Positions 1-8,900 of a DNA stretch of 17,534 bases are shown piece by piece. The notes beneath the pieces were generated by a model. The model made no database searches. It was not told the origin of the DNA and saw nothing but the letters and a program-made list of their open reading frames with translations. The stretch comes from a bacterium (lineage in GTDB: Bacteria; Krumholzibacteriota; Krumholzibacteriia; Krumholzibacteriales; WJIX01). The stretch spans positions 1-17,534 of the forward strand of contig JAGHBT010000235.1 of NCBI GenBank assembly GCA_021160845.1. Reading direction: 5' to 3'. Each line of letters starts with the position of its first letter. The stretch's first letter is position 1. A program made the position numbers and the translations under genes.

Positions 1-1849
1 CGTATACACTCATCGGATACCTCTCCGCGAGCCTCTCCAGGTCTGCTTTAGCAATATTGTTCATTCCCACCTCGATTTCCAAAGAGGAACGCCAGAGAAG
101 AACCCGGGGCAGAAGGGGCGATTCGGAAAAACGCTCCTCGAACATCCCCAAAGAATCTATCGCATTTATTAACTTGCCCCTGTTGTCAAAGAAACGAGCG
201 GAAGCAAAAAGGTCGAGTGCTCCTTTTTCCCTATCGATCTCCTTCTTAATAAACATTGCCAGTTCAAGCGCATCGTTTGCCGTGTTATTCGAGGAATATT
301 CCTCAGCCAATTTCGAAAATCCGGCCAGAGCCATCGAGTACTTCCCGGAATAAAAATGAAGCTCCGAAAGCCTGAATTCCACCTCGGGAACTATAGTTGA
401 ATCGCTATCCAAAACAAGCGCTTTAAGCTCTTTTTCGGCTTCTTCTCTTCGGTCCGATATCGAGAGAGCTTCAGCACGCATTATTTTCGCTCTCTTTTCA
501 ATGCTTTTCCGCCGCCATTTTGAACGATCCAGAATATCGAGAGCCTTCTCCGGACTCCCCATACCCTCAAGCTGAATCTCGGCCATAAGAAGGCGCGCGT
601 TGTCATAATAGGGACTTGCAGCCCAATGACCCATAACTCCCTCAGCAGCTCTAAAAGCCTCCTCAAGCCTCTTTTGGCTGTAGGGCCACACGCGCACCGC
701 TTGAATAAATTTTAGTTTCGCCTCCAACAAAATTGCCTTGGGTGCCATCCTGCTCTTGTCATATTCTTCAAGAAAACGCCTTGTGGATTGAAGCAGGAAA
801 TTCTCATAATCTTCACCACCCATCTTTTGATTCATTTGCGCGACAGAGTATATAAAAGAATAGTAAAGATTTTCGTCCGGAAGATCGCCGTCTTTACCTG
901 ATAAAAGCTCCCACGCTTTTTTATACCTATCAGCCTCCACAAAAAGAAGCGCCTTTACCAAATTCATGAATTCATTTTCTTTTTCCTGCCGGTCGGCAAC
1001 CGCATCGAACAATGACAAAAGGGCGCTATCTTTCCCTGATTCTACAAAAATTTCCAGGATCGTATCAGCGCTTCTTAAATCCCTTTTCCTTTCCTCACTG
1101 GACAATCGATTCAATTCATCTTGAAAAGCATCGTTTGTTTTTCCGAGAATCCTTTCCCAATTCACTATTTTTCTCATGCGCGATCTATAGTACCCACCAA
1201 CAGCCCCCTCACGAAGCACCGAAATGGCATTCGCGTACTGTCCTGCGTCCCATAGCAATACCGCTACATTGTCATAATAAGGAACCTTGCTTTTATCTCC
1301 GACCAGCATTCTTCTCCAGACTTTTTCAGCCTTCTCTTTCTCCCCCATTTCGAGATAAGCCCGCCCAAGAATTTTTACAAATTCAAAATTCCGAGCTTTC
1401 ACCTTGAGTTTTTTTTCAAGGAAAACAATGGCTTCTTCAGCTCTCCCCACCCTAATATAGACATCGGCCAGTAATTTCGCTGTTACATCACTATCCGGAT
1501 GTTTCTGATACAGCCTCTCAAGAATACCCAAGGCTTCTTTATACTTCCCGTCTATTACAAGCCTTTTTACTTTAGCTCTCCCCGTCTCGATATCCACCCG
1601 TTTTCTCTCCCCTGCCGTATCAATAATACGCTTTCGAGTCTCGGTATTATTTATTTCCCCCGGGACAACCCGTGCAGCGGCCTGGCATACCCCCGGATTC
1701 ACCAACCCGGCGGCAAAAAGAAAGATCGTGAATAAAAGAACCCATGCATATCTTCTGACATGAGATATATGTAACAAAACGACTTTTTTTATGTGCCCAC
1801 CCGTGTGTTTCATCTTATTCATTTCTGCAATTCTGACAAAAGGATTCAT
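1..1849 (-). CDS. Exported TPR-repeat protein, partial (C-terminus beyond left edge)
   Basis: The frame stays open from an ATG at 1849 to the left edge (616 codons), so the 3' end is missing. A basic N-terminal stretch containing RR at residues 32-33 is followed by a hydrophobic core at about 35-50 and an AAA site near 57-59. This looks like a long signal peptide or membrane anchor. No lipobox precedes Cys55, so a lipoprotein is unlikely. The rest is helical with recognisable tetratricopeptide repeats, for example around residues 85-175 (KYKEALGILERLYQKHP, GRAEEAIVFLEKKLK, GEKEKAEKVW) and again near the window edge (GKYSMALAGFSKLAEEY). TPRs are protein-binding scaffolds, so a periplasmic partner-binding role is likely, but the partner is unknown. 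The ATG overlaps the stop of the upstream gene (ATGA), which indicates translational coupling. In-frame ATGs at 1822 and 1813 are alternative starts, both with weak ribosome sites. Confidence 0.85.
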   Translation of the reverse strand, partial: MNPFVRIAEMNKMKHTGGHIKKVVLLHISHVRRYAWVLLFTIFLFAAGLVNPGVCQAAARVVPGEINNTETRKRIIDTAGERKRVDIETGRAKVKRLVIDGKYKEALGILERLYQKHPDSDVTAKLLADVYIRVGRAEEAIVFLEKKLKVKARNFEFVKILGRAYLEMGEKEKAEKVWRRMLVGDKSKVPYYDNVAVLLWDAGQYANAISVLREGAVGGYYRSRMRKIVNWERILGKTNDAFQDELNRLSSEERKRDLRSADTILEIFVESGKDSALLSLFDAVADRQEKENEFMNLVKALLFVEADRYKKAWELLSGKDGDLPDENLYYSFIYSVAQMNQKMGGEDYENFLLQSTRRFLEEYDKSRMAPKAILLEAKLKFIQAVRVWPYSQKRLEEAFRAAEGVMGHWAASPYYDNARLLMAEIQLEGMGSPEKALDILDRSKWRRKSIEKRAKIMRAEALSISDRREEAEKELKALVLDSDSTIVPEVEFRLSELHFYSGKYSMALAGFSKLAEEYSSNNTANDALELAMFIKKEIDREKGALDLFASARFFDNRGKLINAIDSLGMFEERFSESPLLPRVLLWRSSLEIEVGMNNIAKADLERLAERYPMSVY

Positions 1850-4800
1850 TCGCCGCGTTTTCTCACCTGTCTGGAGAGAGCCCGGAAATACAATTCAATT
1901 AAATCTTCATATTCCCGAGGGGCTTTCATTCTCATTCCATTTCGAATCATTTCAAGAATAATTTCTCTGTTTTCCTCTGTTCCCGTCGTCGGGCCGGGAT
2001 CCTCTCCCCACAAAATTTCCGCGCTCCTGCTGACTCTTTCCCTTTTATAATCCCTCCGATTTATCGATCTCTGAGCCTGGAGCATTCTGCCGAGTATTCT
2101 CTCTTCCATCCCCATTAGGTCTTTGTCCATCTTCCCTTCGTTAAGTTTTCCGGCTACACTGTCCATTTGGGAGGCCAACCCTTCAATTTCACCAAGAAGA
2201 TTTTCACCATTCACGCTTTCCTTTTCTATCTGTTTCATAACTTCTTCCATTTTCCTCTGTTTCGCTGCCAGGCGGGTCATTTTCGCTCTCTGATTCATCG
2301 AAAGACTTGATTTGTTCTGATTTTTATACAGCGTTTGAAGCTGATTATCTATATCCATTTGCTGATTTAACATCATCCGCATCTTCTTCCTTGAACCGGA
2401 TCCGCTTCCCTGACTGGACGAGCTGTTTCTCAGTAATTCAATGACTCCTTTATTCAACTGACCCAAAGCATAAATAGCGGAATCGTGCGTCTGGCCACGC
2501 CGCTTGTTTTCTATTCCGTATAAAACTTCTTCAACCCCACGTGCCGCTCCACCGAGGTGAGTAAATACAAGCTGCGATTTAAACCTCGATTTCCTTGCTA
2601 TCATATACAATTCTTCAATTACGCGATTAATCGCTCCTTTAACAACCAATTCCTTTTCCCCGATACTCGCATCTGCTGATACACCTCTCCCAAGGAGACT
2701 CTCCACTACCTCCTCTTGAAGCTTCGATGTTTCAATAAGCTGACTGGCCGCGTTTTGAATTCCTTTCTTTACATGCTGTTTCATGGTCATATTCATTCCC
2801 ATTTGGAACCTGCCGAGAGAAGTATAAAGACTCAACATTTCATTCATTGCTTTCTTTTGAGTAGAACGAGCTTCATTTCTTTCTCCGCGCCGCATCTGCC
2901 GTGCCGCATTTTTCATGAGAGAATCAAGATTCGCTTGAGCCATTTTTTCCTTAAGGTCTTTCATCCCCTCATTATTTTTAATACCTTCTTCCTCGGATAA
3001 ACTATTGAGATCCTTTTCAAACTTCTCCGACTCTTCACCAAGCTTCTCCTGCCCTTCTGACAATTTTTCAAGGTTGTCAGTTTTCGCGGAATCCCTGAGA
3101 GCCTTTTGCCGCTCAAGCATACTCTCCATCCTCCGCATAAGCTCTTCTACCTTTTCTTCGCGCATAACCTGCTTCAAAAAATCAATGGTTCTGTCAAGTT
3201 CCTCTGTCATTTCCTCCGTTGAGATCTCAAGCTCCTCCATCGCCGACGCAATTTCTTCTTCCGACAATTCATCTACGATCCTGCTTGTTTCCTCGATAAT
3301 CTTTTTAAGCCTGTCGCTTTCCAATCTGCTCATCAACTGCTGGATTCTCTCCAACTTCTTACCTATACTCATAGATGTCATCCTGTTCTGCTGAATAGCA
3401 TCCAGTGTTTTTTCCATCCGCGAAGCCGCCTCGAGAACCCTCTGGCGGAGATTGTTGTATTTATCCAGAAGCCTTTTGCCTTCGCGCTTTTTACCCCAAT
3501 CCATCTCCGGCTCAGCTTTAAATTTGTCGGAAAACTTTTTAAGCTTCTCTCTTACATCTAACCCGGCTCGATATAAATCATCTATTTGCTTTGTCTGTTG
3601 TACTTCGTTTTCCCTGTGTTGCGCGTACATTTGTGAAAGTGAGGGAACTTCCAGAGAACGAAGCTCCGTTCTGGCATACCCCGGCCCCGGACAAACATTA
3701 TTGTCGAATGCTTCGAGATAGTAAAAAACCTTGTCACCCGGCATTATGGAATTTCCCTCGAGAGACCATTGGAAAATTTCTTCAATAACTCTATTATTCT
3801 TTCCATCGGCGACTGGGAGAACAATTGTTTTATATTCCTTATCTCTCTTATCTCTTTTAAACCGGATATTTATTTTAGCGACAGAATAATCATCAACCGC
3901 CCTGTACTGCAAAGGTACTAGAAGAGTTCTCGACAATTGTGCCCCATCCTCGGGAGCCAAAATTTCAATTCCGGGAGGAAGATCGTTAATTACATGGACC
4001 GGATACCCTATACGCCGCCTGTTTCTGTTCCCCAACTCATCGGTCACACTCACGTGATAGGTATCATCCTTCTGTGCGGTAAACGAAACACCGAACCCCC
4101 CCCTTTTAATTTCCACAGGAACAATCTTCCCGCTAGTAAAGAAAAGAGAACCATCCCTTATGTTCTTACTTGTTTCTCCTGATATATCCAGCCTCGTGCC
4201 GAGAGGAACATTCAGCTTCCCGGCAAGGGTCTTCACTGTTTCGGGAGCCATGCCCGTATAATCGGGATAGCCGAGCTTCGCTCTCATCCTGTTTATAACC
4301 GGACGGTAAACAACATCTATCTTGAATGTATCAGAAGAGTTGTTCCCTGAGCTAAAACAATACAACAAATCGTTTCCCGGACTATTGAGGTGTTTGTGGA
4401 AAACAGCCATCGGGACATTACCGATAAATACTGTGTCAGGATCTATCTTCTCTTCCCGCCATATTCCGTCAATAGAGCTCGTGCGCAGCATCACCTCACC
4501 CGCTTCAGCCCCTAAATTGATCCCTTCAACGGAAACATCCTCCCCCTCAAGTATTGAAACATTTCCGGAACTAACCAGTATATTTGCTCCCTTTGAATCT
4601 CTAAAACTAACACCCGGGTCTGAAATAAAGGGAAGAATGTCATTTATTGCGTCCGGCGCGAAAGCCATTTGGCAAAGAAAGAGTATCCCCAGAAGAATTC
4701 CGGCAACTGTCCACTCCGATCTTCCCTCTCCTGTAAAAATCTTCTTTCTTTTCAATTTAGTAATATCTTTGTTCGCCCTGCGGATTGTCTCTTCCATCAG

Positions 4801-5175
4801 ATAGCGCGAATAGTTCTTGTTTCTCTCTTCTCCGGAAGAAAATTCGAGCGCCGAGCCGAAAAGACTTTTATAGCTCCCTATTTTCTTGTCCAGAATTCCG
4901 GCGAGCTCTTTTTTATCCGCCGGATAGAAAAAGGGAGACGATGCAGAGAAAACTGCCGCGCAGATAACACCCGTCCAGAAAAACAAAAAGGCAAAAAACG
5001 GGAAAAACTCCCAATTCGAAAAAAGGGTATGTAAAACAAGAAGCACGGGAAAGAGCAAAAAAACGGCCACAGACAGAACCGACAGGAATCCCCCTGAAAG
5101 AGCAACCCTGCGACTAAGAGCCGAATCGGCCAGAGATTTTCTGAAGGCCTGTTTAATTTTTTCCTCATCACCCAT
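1846..5175 (-). CDS. DUF4175-like large membrane protein with long coiled-coil region
   Basis: Encodes about 1109 residues from the ATG at 5175. A GTG at 5214 would add 13 residues. I prefer the ATG: an AGGG lies 10 nt upstream, whereas the GTG sits in a small hairpin and lacks a spaced ribosome site. Two transmembrane helices near residues 24-50 and 55-77 and a third near 155-173 are followed by a beta-rich, Ig-like region to about 500. The remaining half is highly charged, Met/Glu/Lys-rich and strongly helical. It ends with a Ser/Gly linker (SSSSQGSGSGS) and a segment containing RILGRMLQAQRSINRRDYKRE, resembling the C-terminal part of ~1100-residue DUF4175-type proteins of Bacteroidota. The layout suggests an inner-membrane anchor with a long periplasmic rod. 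Biochemical function is unknown. It lies directly downstream of the DUF4159 gene, and its stop overlaps the TPR gene. The family name rests on recalled resemblance and needs a profile search. Confidence 0.8.
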   Translation of the reverse strand: MGDEEKIKQAFRKSLADSALSRRVALSGGFLSVLSVAVFLLFPVLLVLHTLFSNWEFFPFFAFLFFWTGVICAAVFSASSPFFYPADKKELAGILDKKIGSYKSLFGSALEFSSGEERNKNYSRYLMEETIRRANKDITKLKRKKIFTGEGRSEWTVAGILLGILFLCQMAFAPDAINDILPFISDPGVSFRDSKGANILVSSGNVSILEGEDVSVEGINLGAEAGEVMLRTSSIDGIWREEKIDPDTVFIGNVPMAVFHKHLNSPGNDLLYCFSSGNNSSDTFKIDVVYRPVINRMRAKLGYPDYTGMAPETVKTLAGKLNVPLGTRLDISGETSKNIRDGSLFFTSGKIVPVEIKRGGFGVSFTAQKDDTYHVSVTDELGNRNRRRIGYPVHVINDLPPGIEILAPEDGAQLSRTLLVPLQYRAVDDYSVAKINIRFKRDKRDKEYKTIVLPVADGKNNRVIEEIFQWSLEGNSIMPGDKVFYYLEAFDNNVCPGPGYARTELRSLEVPSLSQMYAQHRENEVQQTKQIDDLYRAGLDVREKLKKFSDKFKAEPEMDWGKKREGKRLLDKYNNLRQRVLEAASRMEKTLDAIQQNRMTSMSIGKKLERIQQLMSRLESDRLKKIIEETSRIVDELSEEEIASAMEELEISTEEMTEELDRTIDFLKQVMREEKVEELMRRMESMLERQKALRDSAKTDNLEKLSEGQEKLGEESEKFEKDLNSLSEEEGIKNNEGMKDLKEKMAQANLDSLMKNAARQMRRGERNEARSTQKKAMNEMLSLYTSLGRFQMGMNMTMKQHVKKGIQNAASQLIETSKLQEEVVESLLGRGVSADASIGEKELVVKGAINRVIEELYMIARKSRFKSQLVFTHLGGAARGVEEVLYGIENKRRGQTHDSAIYALGQLNKGVIELLRNSSSSQGSGSGSRKKMRMMLNQQMDIDNQLQTLYKNQNKSSLSMNQRAKMTRLAAKQRKMEEVMKQIEKESVNGENLLGEIEGLASQMDSVAGKLNEGKMDKDLMGMEERILGRMLQAQRSINRRDYKRERVSRSAEILWGEDPGPTTGTEENREIILEMIRNGMRMKAPREYEDLIELYFRALSRQVRKRGE

Positions 5176-5208
5176 GGCAAAACAACCCTGACCGAACAAA
5201 GTTTCTTG

Positions 5209-5222
5209 CTCCACCCCTGGAG
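5209..5222 (-). other. Small stem-loop in the DUF4159/DUF4175 gap
   Basis: A perfect 5-bp inverted repeat (CTCCA / TGGAG with a 4-nt loop) lies between the DUF4159 stop and the preferred start of the DUF4175-like gene. It covers the alternative GTG start at 5214. In the transcript the loop would be GGGG. It has no T-tract, so it is not a terminator. It could affect start choice or message processing, which is inference. Confidence 0.35.
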
Positions 5223-5248
5223 GATAAACAACCCGGGGTGAGGTTAAC

Positions 5249-5974
5249 TTAGTAAGTTATCGCGTAATATAGTATATTCACAGCCATCCTGACCGCCATT
5301 TCCCTCTTGGGGGCCGGATCATTATGAACATCCGCATCTTCGAGTCCATCACCTATATCACTCTCATAGGTATAAAAAAGCATTAGCCTGTCTTTAGCAA
5401 AGACACCAAGCCCTTGGGGGGGTTTTCCATTATGAACATGGATTTTGGGGGGGCCATTAAGATCATAAATACAATGATATATTGGATGATCAAATGGTAC
5501 CGCAACGAGATCTCTTTCAGGAAAAAGCCTGTTTACCATCTCGCGGAAAGACAAATCCATCCCATAATTATCATCAGCGTACAGAAAGCCACCAGCGAGA
5601 AGATGCGCCCTGAGCATCTTGAGCTCTTCGGTAGTAAGACGAATGTTTCCATGACCGGTCATATATAAAAAGGGATAACAATGCAGGTCGGGATCGGTTA
5701 ATTTTACAACCTTTTCCTTTTCCCCGGTGGGTATATCGGTCCGCCTTTGAAACTCTTCCAGGAGATTCGGCAGAGATGACGGGTCACTGTACCAATCCCC
5801 TCCCCCTCCATATTTAACGCGTCCAATAGTTACTCTTATAACATCCAGCTTCCCATTATTTCCCCGCCCCGGCGCGGCAACATCATTCGGCAACGCCAAC
5901 CCTGTAAAATTTAACAGGCCAAATGCCAGGAAAAACCCCACACAAATCTTAACGGTGTATCCTCTTTCGATCAT
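5249..5974 (-). CDS. DUF4159 domain-containing exported protein
   Basis: Encodes 241 residues with an N-terminal hydrophobic signal at about 11-29 (FFLAFGLLNFTGLAL), so the product is probably exported. The rest matches the DUF4159 family along its length: a start resembling IRVTIGRVKYGGGGDWY, then LYMTGHGNIRLT, then GGFLYADDNYG, then a HCIYDLNGPP / GKPPQGLGVF region, and the end FYTYESDIGDG with KREMAVRMAVNILYYAIT. DUF4159 has a glutamine-amidotransferase-like fold in related proteins, but no catalytic activity is established. Members often sit in MoxR/DUF58/VWA envelope gene clusters, which is family knowledge. Here the gene begins 11 nt after the sensor kinase stop and precedes the DUF4175-like gene. 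The ribosome site is weak (GGA at short spacing), so translation may depend on the upstream gene. Two 7-nt G/C runs lie inside conserved Pro-Pro motifs (5416-5422 and 5447-5453). Confidence 0.92.
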   Translation of the reverse strand: MIERGYTVKICVGFFLAFGLLNFTGLALPNDVAAPGRGNNGKLDVIRVTIGRVKYGGGGDWYSDPSSLPNLLEEFQRRTDIPTGEKEKVVKLTDPDLHCYPFLYMTGHGNIRLTTEELKMLRAHLLAGGFLYADDNYGMDLSFREMVNRLFPERDLVAVPFDHPIYHCIYDLNGPPKIHVHNGKPPQGLGVFAKDRLMLFYTYESDIGDGLEDADVHNDPAPKREMAVRMAVNILYYAITY

Positions 5975-5985
5975 GAGCGTCCAAT

Positions 5986-8900
5986 CTACGAAACAGGTAA
6001 TGTTACAATTACTTCAACACCGGAAGAACGTTCTCTGTTCCGCAAAATTATCTTTCCACCCATCTGATCAACGAGACTTTTGCATATGGCAAGCCCGAGG
6101 CCGGTTCCTGTAGTCTTTGTTGAAAAATAAGGCTCAAAGAGTCTTTCCTCGACTTCATGCGAGAGGCCGGATCCCGTATCCAGAATGCTTATCTCCGCCA
6201 CTCCCTTATTTTGCCTGGTGTTAAGCACTATTTGACCGGCGCTTTCTATGGCTTCAATAGAGTTCTCAATTAGATTGTTCAATACTTTTCTCAATCCTTC
6301 CCTATCGGCATTCACCTCAATATCTTCTCCCGGTTGAAAAAATATTTCAATTTTCTCAATACCCCTATAGGATGAAATCTGTTCTTCAAGAAAACCGTTC
6401 AGCAAAATCTTTTCAGCTTTCAATTCTGAAATCTTTCCAAAACTGGAGAACTCAGAAGCTATACGACGGAGAATATCGGTATGCCGCATGATCGTATCTA
6501 TGCTGCTTTTAAATATCTCCTCGAAGCCTTCATCTTTTTTATCGTAAGCGCGCCGCATGAGCTGCGCGGAAAGCTTTATCGGTGTAAGCGGATTTTTGAC
6601 TTCATGAGCTATCTGCCTGGACATTTCAATCCAGGCTGACAATTTTTTAGATTTTATCAATTCCGTAAGATCATCAAAAACAATAACAGTTCCGGATTTT
6701 CCTCCGTTTCCGGGAAGAGAAGTTACAACCGCTTTTATCGTCCTTCTCTCCTCTCTTAAAAAGATAGTAACCTCCCTTTCTTCTCCACGCACTTGCCCTA
6801 TAGAAAAGAGGTCAAAAAAGGGCCTTAGCTCTTCCCTTTCAATCCTTGAAGGTTTAGCCCCGGCTATTTCCTCCCTGGAAATATCCAAAATTTTCTCCCC
6901 AGCCGGATTAAATGTGACAATCCTGCCGTCACTTCCGGAAGTGATAACCCCGGTAGCTACATTGTCCAAAATAGTTGTTAAATATTTTTGCCGCTCGAGG
7001 AGTTCTTTTCTTGCTTCCCGAAGACCTGTCGTCATCAAATTGAAAGAATCAACCAGACCCCCTATCTCGTCGGGAGCACCCGCTTCCAGCCTAAACTCGA
7101 GATCCCCTTCAATAATTCTTCTTGTGCCAACTCTGAGCTGAGCTATCGGAGTGAATATTTTCCCGGCAAGAAACACCCCAAGAGATACCGCTGCTGCGAA
7201 TAAGAGCGCCAGTAGTCCCATAAGAAGCCCCAGGGCTTTGTGTATCTCCTTTTGAACAAGCGAGGGTTGATACAACAGGGGAACAGAAAGAACACCTACT
7301 ACAGATCCCTTCAGAGGTTTCATTGGAGCGCTGGCAACATGATATGAATATTCACCAAGCGATTCTGTTCCTATAACAATCTTACTCCCTCTCAAAGCAA
7401 CATCCGCGAATATGGAAGATTCCAGAAGCGGGTTTAGAAAACCTCCGGTGAAAAGATCTCTCTGGCTTGAAGCCTGCAACTTGCCCTTGTAATAAACATT
7501 TAGATTCTTCCCCAGAACTTGCGCTATTCCCTTAACAAATTCATCATCGATCCTGCGACGATAATAAAGGTATCCTTCAGTCACCCCTGGAAGCGAGATT
7601 GATATTACGACACCTCCAAACATATGATTAGGAGAATATGTAATGCTAACTTCGCCGAGCCTTCCACCCTCAATGAGATTTAACGCGTCTTCGATGCTGA
7701 GATTGCTCAAACTTTCATCGAGAAGTATCTCCGTGGCGTTGAACAGGGTGAACTGTCTAATTCCCTCCCTGGAGATATCCCTTATTTTCGGATTTTCTTT
7801 GCCTTCAAGAATATCACTAAGATACTGGCTTCTCGCGAATGACTCCGCTTCGGATTTTATTGAATGCTTAATCTGGGAGGAGGCCGATTCAACTCCAGTC
7901 CCCGCTTCCCGAGTCGCTTCCTCTTTGTATCTCTCCTTTATAAACTTGTTGGAAAAAACCCCCATCGCCGCTACGGGAAGTATTGAAACAATAAAAAAGG
8001 AAAGTAACAATTTTTGCTTAAACCCAAGCGCTCCGGAGAACGATACATCCGGAGTCACACTGCCAAGAACAGGCAATTTCCTAATAATGAAAAGAATAAA
8101 AAGAGAAAATATCATCAGGATAACTTCAAGGGATACTACCGTCGCCCATTCTATGGTTTTTCTCGCGAACCCGAAAACCTGATACCCTACTAGATAGCCC
8201 CTTTCCTCTTTATCGGAGTCCATCGTGCAACAATATTTCTCCTTTCCCGCCGCTATTTCAAACCATTCCCCCCCCTTCACCGACACCCCGGCGCCGGTTT
8301 TCAGGAAAGGATTGGAAGATTCAACCACCCTCCCGGATTCAACTCTGGCAACAAGGAGATTGTGAGGTTTGTCCACTCTCCTGCCAAAACTCCCCTCTTC
8401 CTCTTTATGAAAAATCTCAGGCGTTTCCGGACCGGCTCTCGCGAGCAATTCCGTATTTTCATAAAAATATGGTATTTTAATCTCAACCTTGCCAATCGAG
8501 TTTCCCTCAATACTGTAAATTGGTGAAATGCCAACAAAATAATGCGCAACCCCTTTGCTTGTTTCTTCTTTTTTTTGAATCACTATAGAACTAGGAGAAG
8601 AAATGTTAATAACAGGCACATCATGAGAAATCCCGAGAGGTATCCCCAATGAGAATGTCGAAAACTTTTTACCGGAGCTGTCGTAAACATCAAGAACACA
8701 CGGGAGATCAAATTTGCCAAGACTGCTCCCCGCCCATATTTCAAACGCCGCCGATTCTTTCTCTGAAGCTACCACAGAGATAACATTCTTCTCGTGAGAT
8801 ATATCAATACAAATATCAGGCAGAAGGCTCCTTATCCAACTTTCTTCAGGATGATTAAATTCATAAACCATCTCCCTGATTCTTTTCTTTTTCAACTCAT

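Noticed and set aside
1012..2050. Plus-strand open frames of 78-131 codons
   Set aside because: Antisense to the TPR gene and the end of the DUF4175-like gene. No domain or ribosome site.
2716..4804. Several plus-strand open frames of 81-160 codons opposite the DUF4175-like gene
   Set aside because: They are antisense to a long, coherent minus-strand gene, are low-complexity (Ser/Phe/Leu-rich from reverse-reading Glu/Lys codons) and lack ribosome sites.
7643..8182. 179-codon plus-strand open frame
   Set aside because: Lies wholly inside the kinase gene in antisense. The kinase frame is continuous with recognisable domains on both sides.
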